5,432 nucleotides of DNA, from positions 1 through 5,432 of the forward strand of contig JAHXHT010000161.1 in NCBI GenBank assembly GCA_025656435.1, in the 5' to 3' direction. Every line of letters starts with the position of its first letter. Position 1 is the stretch's first letter. The position numbers and the translations under genes were made by a program. The notes under the pieces are model-generated. The model saw nothing but the letters and a program-made list of their open reading frames with translations, was not told the origin of the DNA and did not search any database. Positions 1-5,170 of the stretch are shown piece by piece. This DNA is from Candidatus Thiodiazotropha sp. (ex Gloverina cf. vestifex) (GTDB lineage: Bacteria; Pseudomonadota; Gammaproteobacteria; Chromatiales; Chromatiaceae).

Positions 1-186
1 TCGTGGCGGACGCAGGACGGTCGGGGCATAACGGCTGTCGCGTTGGCGACTCGGATGTCCCAAAATCTTTCACGAGGTAGCGACACGCTTGCCTTCTTTA
101 CTTGGGAGAATAATGCCTCCCGTGTACGAAAACCACCCAGACTTAGTAAGCGTTCATAGTAATGAGTCTATCTTTTTCCCTTCTTT
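1..186. other. left-edge region with no assignable gene
   Basis: I could not assign a gene here. One + frame is open from the edge to a TAG at 157-159. A - strand frame is open from about position 165 to the edge and reads as a basic, protein-like sequence (for example LLSLGGFRTREALFSQVKK). Neither has a convincing start with a Shine-Dalgarno site, and neither resembles a family I recognise. They overlap antisense, so at most one is real. A weak GGGAG/CTCCC inverted repeat lies at 104-121. No tRNA or clear promoter was seen. It may be the tail of a - strand gene or an interspersed non-coding element. Confidence 0.3.
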
Positions 187-293
187 ATGATTGAGATTCA
201 TAAATACTCAGACAGAGAAAAAGCAAACGTGAACGACGTGAAGCCAGGGATCAGGCGCTACTTCGATATACCAAGCAGCGGCAAAGAAACCTG
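187..293 (+). other. probable displaced N-terminal coding segment of the RNA methyltransferase
   Basis: The frame of the downstream methyltransferase stays open upstream to a TAA at 201-203. From 204 it reads a basic stretch (KSKRERREARDQALLRY, then TKQRQRNLLAKPG) of the kind that precedes the PG[KQ]xxF motif in this family. No ATG, GTG or TTG lies in that frame before 294. An ATG at 187 lies in another frame (MIEIHKYSDREK) and would join smoothly by a -1 shift, or one missing A, at the A5 run 218-222. The join would give a protein of about 191 residues. No Shine-Dalgarno site is visible before 187. It could be a sequencing error, a real frameshift mutation, or slippage on the A run. Confidence 0.5.
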
Positions 294-761
294 TTGGCCA
301 AGCCGGGGTGTCATGAATTCATTGTTGTTCTTGATCATATGAAGGCGGGGTTCAATGTTGCAAAGATATTTCGCAGTGCAGAGGTACTTGGGGCCCGCGA
401 AGTTCATCTCATTGACATCGGTCCATTCGACCCTGCCGCTGGAAAAGGTGGGTTCAAGAAAGTCCCTGCACGATTCTTCAAATGTTTTGCTGAAAGCTAT
501 GCCGATTTAGTAGACAGAGGATATGAGGTTTTTACGCTGAATGCGGAATGTGAGCGCGTGCTGACAACAAGTGTGTTACCTGCAAAGTCGGCCTTCGTCT
601 TGGGTCATGAGGAATGGGGGCACAGTTTTCAGCCGGAGGATTTCCCGGATATCAGTTGTCTCTCGATCCCGCAATTTGGTCAGATAGAGAGCCTGAACGT
701 CTCTGTGGCTGCTTCGGTGGTGATGTATGAATATGTCAGGCAGGTGGTAGATGGGGTGTGA
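294..761 (+). CDS. SPOUT/TrmH-family RNA 2'-O-methyltransferase (intact frame)
   Basis: A probable SAM-dependent 2'-O-ribose methyltransferase of the SpoU/TrmH (SPOUT) superfamily, acting on tRNA or rRNA in the cytoplasm; the exact target cannot be told. The three SPOUT motifs are present. Motif 1 is around residues 20-30 (FNVAKIFRSAE, with N21 and R27). Motif 2 is at about 99-109 (SAFVLGHEEWG). Motif 3 is at about 124-147 (SIPQFGQIESLNVSVAAS, then VMYEY, with N135 in the SAM-binding knot). It is a short, single-domain form without an added RNA-binding domain. The only usable start in this frame is TTG at 294, which has no Shine-Dalgarno site and probably truncates the protein: the basic N-terminal region expected of the family continues upstream in frame (see 187-293). 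It is monocistronic, pointing towards the - strand cluster. The family call is firm; the start and integrity are not. Confidence 0.85.
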   Translation: MAKPGCHEFIVVLDHMKAGFNVAKIFRSAEVLGAREVHLIDIGPFDPAAGKGGFKKVPARFFKCFAESYADLVDRGYEVFTLNAECERVLTTSVLPAKSAFVLGHEEWGHSFQPEDFPDISCLSIPQFGQIESLNVSVAASVVMYEYVRQVVDGV

Positions 762-768
762 GGCTCTA

Positions 769-787
769 ACCTGAGATTACATCAGGT
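769..787 (+). terminator. weak stem-loop after the methyltransferase gene
   Basis: A perfect 6-bp inverted repeat, ACCTGA/TCAGGT, with a 7-base loop starts 8 bases after the methyltransferase stop. It is followed by a pyrimidine-rich stretch (CCTTCCCC), not a true T-tract. The position suits a transcription end but the stem is short, so this is a weak call. Confidence 0.2.
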
Positions 788-833
788 CCTTCCCCACAAA
801 CAACTCATGCGGCCGATATGGCGTAATCTGTGG

Positions 834-917
834 CTAATAGCGAATTTTGAATCTCTCTGTGATGATTAATGAGAGAATGATGCCTGCAGCTACAGGTAAT
901 AGAAGTAGCCAGATCAT
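834..917 (-). CDS. 27-residue putative single-pass membrane peptide
   Basis: A very short gene. It starts at ATG 917 and ends at TAG 834-836. The product begins MIWLLLLPVAAGIILSLII and ends in a short charged tail (TERFKIRY), which is one hydrophobic helix of about 18-19 residues followed by a basic, presumably cytoplasmic, C-terminus. A strong Shine-Dalgarno sequence GAGGAG lies 7 bases before the ATG, which is the main reason to believe in it. Size and shape recall small subunits of membrane complexes such as KdpF, CydX or CcoS, but I do not recognise the sequence and assign no function. It lies 223 bases downstream of the ampE stop on the same strand, so it may have its own promoter or be read through from the operon. 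A chance ORF remains possible. Confidence 0.5.
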   Translation of the reverse strand: MIWLLLLPVAAGIILSLIITERFKIRY

Positions 918-924
918 GGTTCGT

Positions 925-930
925 CTCCTC
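925..930 (-). promoter_or_regulatory. Shine-Dalgarno site of the 27-residue peptide gene
   Basis: On the - strand this reads GAGGAG, followed by 7 bases (ACGAACC) and the ATG at 917. It is among the best ribosome-binding sites in the window and is what supports the otherwise tiny ORF. Confidence 0.5.
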
Positions 931-1050
931 ATTGCGTCATGAAGGCGTCCATTCCAGGGTCAGCTTGTTATCAAGTGTTATTAATCAATATACAGGGCAT
1001 TCTGGGCAATAAAATCCTTTTTAAACTGTGATGGTTGTCCCACTATTCGC

Positions 1051-1066
1051 CAGAAAGCCATTTCTG
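1051..1066. repeat. small perfect hairpin
   Basis: A 6-bp inverted repeat, CAGAAA/TTTCTG, with a 4-base loop (GCCA). No T-tract follows on either strand within a few bases, so it is not a good terminator. On the - strand it lies after the ampE stop and before the small peptide gene. Confidence 0.3.
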
Positions 1067-1140
1067 CCCTAAAAAAGATAGGACTGGGAGGGTTTCAGTA
1101 TCTATCAGATATCGAAAGATATGCCGCTTTTCCTCGGGCG

Positions 1141-2028
1141 CTAGAATATCCCCGTGAAGGTAAGCACGGCGATGATGACCAAAAAAACCACCAGAGAACG
1201 CCATATGAGGGCCATTGCGGATTGTGGTAAGTGGCTGTAGTCCTGCAGGGCTTCATTCGATTCGTCGAGCAGAGTGGTGAGCCGCATAGCTCCCCCGCCA
1301 GTGCAGATGAGTGTGCCACTGTTGCTGTCACTGAATTCATCAAAGCGCCGACCCTGGAAGCTTCTCCAGCCGTAGAGCGCATCCTCAAAGCTGCCGGCGA
1401 TGGCATAACAGACAGCGGTTACCCTGGCGGGCAGCCAGTCCAGGATGACAACCAGTTGTTTTGCATTGAGGTAGAAATCCAAGTCACGGTTGGCATATTC
1501 CAGCTGTGGTAATCGAGTGGATAGGCGGTAGAGTAAAGCGCCCATGGGACCAAGCAGCAAAAACCAGAAAAGCACCGCAAAGATTCTCTGGTTGGCCTGA
1601 AAAAGTGTGCCCTCAGCCACTGCCTGGGAAAGTGCGGGTTCGCTGGTCGGCGGTTCATCACCGATGATCTCCCGTGCAATCTCTTTGATAGATTCGTCGT
1701 CACCATCTTCGACAGCCCTGGTATAGGCATCGATACGATTGTCGGGGTCGTCAGGGCCTAATGTGTAGAGCAGAACCAGGCCGGCGAATACCACCCCCAG
1801 TAGACCAAATATCGTGTTTGCGAATAGTTGCTGAGCTATCCCGGCTAACAGCAGAGGGGGGAGCAGTAGTGTCACAACCCTCATAATTCCCTGGCGCATC
1901 CACGCGGCACTATCTTGCTGTGCAAGCCACTGGCTAAAGCGATCCAGCCAGCGCATTTGCCGCAGGTGCTGATGATCGAGTAAAAAACGTTCTGCTATCA
2001 GGCAGATAAGAATAACCATGAGACTCAT
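1141..2028 (-). CDS. ampE: AmpE-family inner-membrane protein
   Basis: AmpE is an integral inner-membrane protein encoded next to ampD in many gammaproteobacteria and distantly related to CobD/CbiB. Its biochemical role is poorly defined; a sensory role in beta-lactamase induction has been proposed. The 295 residues are close to the usual length of about 284. Hydrophobic segments are at the N-terminus (about 2-12), 51-69, 73-91, 149-168 and 275-295. The most diagnostic stretch is at about 193-220 (VVILDWLPARVTAVCYAIAG, then SFEDALYGW), matching the VLDWVPVRLAGVVYALIG region of E. coli AmpE. NRDLDF at 180-185 is also seen. An acidic stretch at 92-127 sits between membrane segments. The start ATG at 2028 gives MSLMVILICLIAER, aligning with the E. 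coli N-terminus; ATG at 2019 is an alternative. Neither has a good Shine-Dalgarno site. It follows ampD by 97 bases. Confidence 0.9.
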   Translation of the reverse strand: MSLMVILICLIAERFLLDHQHLRQMRWLDRFSQWLAQQDSAAWMRQGIMRVVTLLLPPLLLAGIAQQLFANTIFGLLGVVFAGLVLLYTLGPDDPDNRIDAYTRAVEDGDDESIKEIAREIIGDEPPTSEPALSQAVAEGTLFQANQRIFAVLFWFLLLGPMGALLYRLSTRLPQLEYANRDLDFYLNAKQLVVILDWLPARVTAVCYAIAGSFEDALYGWRSFQGRRFDEFSDSNSGTLICTGGGAMRLTTLLDESNEALQDYSHLPQSAMALIWRSLVVFLVIIAVLTFTGIF

Positions 2029-2124
2029 CGGGTGAGTGTCGGGTAAATGGTGAAAACTTTCAAGCCGATCGTGACTGATTCGAGCCTGTAATTAGGTTGG
2101 ATGCGAATATCTAGCACTTTTGCT

Positions 2125-2691
2125 CTACACCACGCTGGATGGGTCGCTTTCCAAGGATGCAATGTATCGAGGCCAGTCAAACAGGGGACCCGGGTCCGTT
2201 TTGCGGTCAGGGGCGATGGAAGCATGGCCGGTAATCCGTTTTTTATCGATAGCCGGATAGTGAGTGATAATAGTTTGCGTTGCTTGGGCCAGCGTGACGT
2301 ATTGATCATCAGTGAAGGGCATATCGTCAGATCCTTCCAGTTCTATGCCGATTGAGAAGTCGTTACATTGCTCACGACCACAGTAGTTTGAGATACCCGC
2401 ATGCCAGGCGCGTTGATTGAGGGGGACATATTGAATCAGCTGACCATCGCGACGTATCAGTAGGTGACAGGATACCTTCAGCTTGTGTATCTCCCGGAAA
2501 TAGGGATGGGCATCGGGATCGAGGCGATTCATAAAAAGATCCTCGATCCAGGGACCGCCGAACTCCCCTGGTGGCAGACTGATACTATGTATCACCAATA
2601 GGTCGATTTGTGAGCTGGCAGGACGGTCATCCCTGTTTTCACACAGGTGGAGTTCTGCCTCGTCGAGCAGGATGCCCCTCTGTTGAGTCAA
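2125..2691 (-). CDS. ampD: AmpD, 1,6-anhydro-N-acetylmuramyl-L-alanine amidase
   Basis: A cytoplasmic zinc amidase that cleaves the bond between anhydro-MurNAc and L-Ala in anhydromuropeptides imported during peptidoglycan recycling. Loss of AmpD derepresses AmpR-controlled beta-lactamase where that system exists. The Amidase_2 fold is complete: zinc ligands H35 (VIHSISLPPGEFGGPW), H156 (TGHASIAPDRKTDPGP) and D166, with catalytic-site E117 (SIGIELEG) and K164. Other conserved blocks are HPYF, SCHLLIRRDG, QYVP and RAWHAGIS. The 188 residues are normal. There is no signal peptide, which fits AmpD and not the periplasmic AmiD. The start is TTG at 2691, sharing four bases (TTGA) with the stop of the CBS gene; no ATG exists near the expected start and no Shine-Dalgarno site is seen, so translational coupling is likely. 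A CTG or ATC seven to eight codons further in, behind AGAGGGG, is a less likely alternative. Confidence 0.95.
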   Translation of the reverse strand: MTQQRGILLDEAELHLCENRDDRPASSQIDLLVIHSISLPPGEFGGPWIEDLFMNRLDPDAHPYFREIHKLKVSCHLLIRRDGQLIQYVPLNQRAWHAGISNYCGREQCNDFSIGIELEGSDDMPFTDDQYVTLAQATQTIITHYPAIDKKRITGHASIAPDRKTDPGPLFDWPRYIASLESDPSSVV

Positions 2692-3104
2692 GCTGTCTGC
2701 CGCTTGCGTTTGAGGCCCTTGAGGACCATGTCGGTATAACTGACGATCCCCACTACCTCGCCATTTTCAACTACCGGTGCCCGTGAAAGGTCAAAGCGGC
2801 TGAAAATTCTGGCACAGTAGCGAATGTCCATATCCGGCGATACCGTGAAAGCGGGTTTGGTCATGATTTCATAGATGTTGACCCTTTCAGGCGCCCGGTC
2901 GACTGCCAGTACTTGGCGGGCAATATCAGACAGCATGACCAAACCGAACTCATCATCCGGATTGCGTTTCTTCACAATGAGACATTTTGTCTCCACATGA
3001 AGCATATTTTTTCCCAATGCGGTCTCCACAGTATCCATACCGTCGACCATGTCGAAATCGGGTTTCATGACATCCCTGACCCGAATCACTTGTTCTTCGC
3101 TCAT
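2688..3104 (-). CDS. two-CBS-domain protein, putative nucleotide sensor of the DUF1538 operon
   Basis: A 138-residue protein consisting almost entirely of a tandem CBS (Bateman) module, predicted cytoplasmic. CBS1 spans about residues 8-68 (RDVMKPDF at its start, GLVMLSDIARQVL at its end). CBS2 spans about 77-133 (IYEIMTKPAFTVSPD, then RAPVVENGEVVGIVSYTDMV). The S-x-x-D pattern S122-D125 is the kind of site that contacts nucleotide ribose in CBS domains, so binding of AMP, ADP, ATP or a related ligand is a family-based inference. No enzyme or membrane domain is attached, so it must act on a partner, most simply the transporter or P-II-like protein encoded just upstream. ATG at 3104 overlaps the P-II stop (ATGA) and has a strong Shine-Dalgarno site. 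The C-terminus is basic (KGLKRKRQTA). Confidence 0.88.
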   Translation of the reverse strand: MSEEQVIRVRDVMKPDFDMVDGMDTVETALGKNMLHVETKCLIVKKRNPDDEFGLVMLSDIARQVLAVDRAPERVNIYEIMTKPAFTVSPDMDIRYCARIFSRFDLSRAPVVENGEVVGIVSYTDMVLKGLKRKRQTA

Positions 3105-3451
3105 AATTCCTCCTCAATGACTTGTGAGAGTGTCTGGATCTGGTGACTGACGCCTACCGCATCCTCGATGTCGATCTGAAAGGCGATGCCGCTGCCAGGT
3201 TGCTCATCAAAATGGCCGGCCTCGGCTATCTCTTCCAGTATCGTACGGCAGAGATGTTCCTCCACCAGCAGCATGAGCACGTCACGCTGGGTCTCCAGTG
3301 TCAGTCCGAAAAAGGTTTTCGACTGTTGTACGCCTTCACCCCTGGCTTGGTTTATGATTGTTGAACCGGTGGCGCCTGCAGCTCGGGCGGCCTCCAATAC
3401 CTTCTCGGTGGTACTGTCCTCCACCAGGGCGATGATGAGTTTAAAGTGCAT
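3101..3451 (-). CDS. divergent P-II-like signalling protein
   Basis: A 116-residue protein with the size and beta-alpha-beta pattern of the GlnB/P-II trimer family (KLIIALVEDSTTEKVLEAAR at 4-23, GATGSTIINQARGEG at 26-40, DVLMLLVEEHL at 57-67, PGSGIAFQIDIEDAVGV at 85-101). It differs from canonical GlnB/GlnK. The T-loop region (about 38-56) is some five residues shorter and has no tyrosine, so GlnD-type uridylylation at Tyr51 is not possible. The B-loop reads PGSGIAF instead of GDGKIF. It is therefore unlikely to be the global nitrogen regulator. Given its place after two DUF1538 genes, with 18 bases between and a GAGGT site 7 bases before the ATG, it is more likely a dedicated regulator of that transporter, binding a nucleotide or other small ligand. 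The ligand cannot be read from sequence. The C-terminus ends in an acidic run. Confidence 0.85.
   Translation of the reverse strand: MHFKLIIALVEDSTTEKVLEAARAAGATGSTIINQARGEGVQQSKTFFGLTLETQRDVLMLLVEEHLCRTILEEIAEAGHFDEQPGSGIAFQIDIEDAVGVSHQIQTLSQVIEEEL
3109..3115 (-). promoter_or_regulatory. Shine-Dalgarno site of the CBS gene inside the P-II coding end
   Basis: The - strand reads GAGGAGG, then AATT, then ATG at 3104. The site lies inside the last codons of the P-II-like gene (its Glu-Glu run), so the two proteins are both overlapped and independently re-initiated. It fixes the CBS start firmly. Confidence 0.75.
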
Positions 3452-3458
3452 GGTTTGT

Positions 3459-3463
3459 ACCTC
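3459..3463 (-). promoter_or_regulatory. Shine-Dalgarno site of the P-II-like gene
   Basis: On the - strand GAGGT lies 7 bases before the ATG at 3451, in the 18-base gap after the second DUF1538 gene. It supports the chosen start and the 116-residue length. Confidence 0.6.
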
Positions 3464-3469
3464 GAAAAG

Positions 3470-4240
3470 TCATCGATTACGCTTATTAGATCGCCATTCG
3501 CTCAATTGTGCATAAGCCATGACGGATATGATGGGAAACAGGCTGGCAAAGCCTATCAGGCCAAAGCCGTCCAATAAGGGGTTGCGACCGGGGATATTGC
3601 TCGATAGCCCCAGGCCGAGAGCAGCGACCAGGGGTACGGTAACGGTGGATGTGGTGACACCACCGGAGTCGTAGGCCAGCGCAATGATGGTGCGGGGTGC
3701 ATATAGGGTTTGCACGGTCACCACAACGTAGCCGGTCATGATGTACCAGTGCAGCGGGGTGCCACTGATGATGCGGTAACTGCCGATGGCAATTCCTACA
3801 GCAACACCGATGGCTACCGCGATACGCAATCCCCACTGGCTGATCGCGCCACCGGAGACCTGGTTGGCCTTGATCGTCACCGCAATCAATGATGGCTCGG
3901 CAATGGTTGTCGAAAATCCGATGCTGGCGGCAAACAGATAGACCCATAAGTAGTGATGCCACTCCACTTCCTGCATATGTGGGCTGATGCCTAGAAACTC
4001 TGGAGAAGTGAGCTGGGAAGCCATCAGTTTGCCCAGAGGGAAGAGCGCAAGATCCAGTCCCTCAAGAAACAGTACAAGCCCTAGCAGCACCATAAGGAGG
4101 CCGATCAAAACCTCTTTTGGGTTTTTCAACGGCCGTCTGAGTACCAAAAACTGGAAACCGAAGAGAATACCGGCAATGGGCAGTACATCGAGCAATGTAC
4201 CGGTCAGGACCTGAAGAAAATGCGTCAGCAAATCATTCAT
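3470..4240 (-). CDS. DUF1538 integral membrane protein, second subunit (UmpAB-type antiporter candidate)
   Basis: A polytopic inner-membrane protein of 256 residues in the DUF1538 family. N-terminal half: DVLPIAGILFGFQFLVLRRP (18-37) and LEGLDLALFPLG (59-70). Middle: TTIAEPSLIAV (111-121). C-terminal half: AYDSGGVTTSTVTVPLVAAL (189-208), then GRNPLLDGFGLIGFASL (218-234). The DSGGVTTST block, the AEP motif with E115 and the DGFG motif with D224 are the conserved polar residues within membrane segments and the best candidates for ion coupling. From memory, a DUF1538 pair of Halomonas (UmpAB) gave Na+(Li+,K+)/H+ antiport; the family is otherwise poorly described. It is clearly paralogous to the gene just upstream and overlaps its stop by ATGA, with no Shine-Dalgarno site of its own, so the two are probably made in fixed ratio as a heteromer. 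Between residues 75 and 97 it has an extra loop rich in His/Glu (VEWHH) that its partner lacks. Confidence 0.88.
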   Translation of the reverse strand: MNDLLTHFLQVLTGTLLDVLPIAGILFGFQFLVLRRPLKNPKEVLIGLLMVLLGLVLFLEGLDLALFPLGKLMASQLTSPEFLGISPHMQEVEWHHYLWVYLFAASIGFSTTIAEPSLIAVTIKANQVSGGAISQWGLRIAVAIGVAVGIAIGSYRIISGTPLHWYIMTGYVVVTVQTLYAPRTIIALAYDSGGVTTSTVTVPLVAALGLGLSSNIPGRNPLLDGFGLIGFASLFPIISVMAYAQLSEWRSNKRNR

Positions 4241-4968
4241 AGCAGGATGCCGTAACCCATGACAAAGATCATCGGTGTGAGGGAGGCGAATGCGATCAGC
4301 CCGAAACCATCAGTCATGGGGTTACGTCCCTTAATACTCGACGCCAGCCCCACCCCCAGTGCGGTGACTAACGGAACCGTGATGGTTGATGTGGTGACTC
4401 CGCCGGAGTCGTACGCGATGCCGATGATCTCTTCTGGGGCGAAGGCGGTCATGAGCACAACGCCCAGATACCCACTGATGATCAGATATTGTACAGGCCA
4501 CCCCTTGATAATACGCAGGACACCCAGCACGATGGCGAACCCCACCGAGACGGCCACTGTGTAGCGAAGGCCGTTTGCGTAGCTATCTTGAGATTGCTGA
4601 TTGTCTTCAATCATGCCCCCAGTTGCTGCGATTTTTGCTGCTTCTTCGGCGATTTTGATTAAAGCGGGTTCTGCTACCGTGGTTCCGAATCCAAGCGCAA
4701 AAGCAAACAACAGCAGCCAATTCAGGCTACCCTTGCGAGCGAAATCCCAAGCCATGCTTTCGCCAAGTGGAAATAGAGCCAGATTCAACCCCTGGATGAA
4801 GAGACTCAGGCCCAGGACGACGAGTAGTGTGCCAACCAGCAGTACGCCCAAATTGGGTATGGGTTGTTGTAGTATGAAGATCTGAAAAAAACCAATGACA
4901 GCTACAATTGGCGTTAGGTCACGGAGACTATCCAGAAGGGATGCGGCGAAGTGCCTGAGCAAGCGCAT
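4237..4968 (-). CDS. DUF1538 integral membrane protein, first subunit (UmpAB-type antiporter candidate)
   Basis: Paralogue and presumed partner of the following gene, 243 residues from the start chosen here. It shares the same blocks: DLTPIVAVIGFFQIFILQQP (17-36), IQGLNLALFPLG (58-69), TTVAEPALIKI (96-106, E100), AYDSGGVTTSTITVPLVTAL (185-204) and GRNPMTDGFGLIAFASL (214-230, D220). It differs by a polar Gln/Asn/Asp-rich loop at about 119-132 and by lacking its partner's His-rich loop. Start: the frame is open to TTG at 5097 with an ATG at 5088, but the N-terminus from ATG 4968 (MRLLRHFAASLLDSL) aligns almost residue for residue with the start of the partner, so I prefer 4968. None of the starts has a good Shine-Dalgarno site, and a 40-43 residue N-terminal extension cannot be excluded. 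It is the first gene of the operon. Function is inferred as for the partner: cation/proton exchange or another ion flux. Confidence 0.85.
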   Translation of the reverse strand: MRLLRHFAASLLDSLRDLTPIVAVIGFFQIFILQQPIPNLGVLLVGTLLVVLGLSLFIQGLNLALFPLGESMAWDFARKGSLNWLLLFAFALGFGTTVAEPALIKIAEEAAKIAATGGMIEDNQQSQDSYANGLRYTVAVSVGFAIVLGVLRIIKGWPVQYLIISGYLGVVLMTAFAPEEIIGIAYDSGGVTTSTITVPLVTALGVGLASSIKGRNPMTDGFGLIAFASLTPMIFVMGYGILL

Positions 4969-5100
4969 GTGATGATAGTGATTATTATCTATTGGACGCC
5001 GCAAACGATACAGCACTTGCTGTACGACATGCAACGGTAGTGGGGTAGCCTGATTGTCTGTTCTGTGTAACCCTCCTACATAGTCCATCAGTGACAATGG

Positions 5101-5135
5101 TTAACCCAGCGACCTAATAGGTACTGCTGGGTTAA
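5101..5135. repeat. nested palindrome upstream of the DUF1538 operon
   Basis: Perfect 10-bp arms TTAACCCAGC (5101-5110) and GCTGGGTTAA (5126-5135) flank a 15-base centre that itself holds a second palindrome, ACCTA-A-TAGGT (5112-5122). No T-tract follows on either strand, so it does not look like a Rho-independent terminator. It lies just upstream of the open frame of the first DUF1538 gene on the - strand. It could be an operator for a dimeric regulator or a leader-RNA hairpin of the operon. Confidence 0.5.
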
Positions 5136-5170
5136 AATCATGGGATGTTAGCTGCCCCGGGGTTGTCTAA

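Larger units (their letters stand above)
918..1140. other. intergenic region between ampE and the small peptide gene
   Basis: No gene is seen. It contains an AT-rich stretch at about 970-985 (TTATTAATCAATATA) that could hold a promoter for the small peptide gene. I found no pair of -35/-10 boxes good enough to call on the - strand. No classical Rho-independent terminator for ampE is evident: the short AT hairpins near 1100-1120 (ATATC/GATAT and TATCT/AGATA) lack a following T-tract. Confidence 0.4.

Noticed and set aside
964..995. Possible + strand promoter TTGTTA...TATACA with an 18-base spacer
   Set aside because: Each box matches only 4 of 6 consensus bases in an AT-rich stretch, and no + strand gene follows.
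1231..1512. 93-codon + strand ORF opposite ampE
   Set aside because: It lies entirely antisense to a well-supported ampE and has no family resemblance.
2029..2124. Possible internal promoter between ampD and ampE
   Set aside because: A TTGAAA is present but no acceptable -10 box follows at the right distance; read-through from ampD is the simpler explanation.
3486..3962. 158-codon - strand ORF inside the second DUF1538 gene
   Set aside because: Shadow frame of a conserved membrane protein; its Cys/His/Arg-rich composition is typical of an out-of-frame reading.
5155..5162. CCCCGGGG palindrome
   Set aside because: Only 8 bases and isolated; chance is sufficient.
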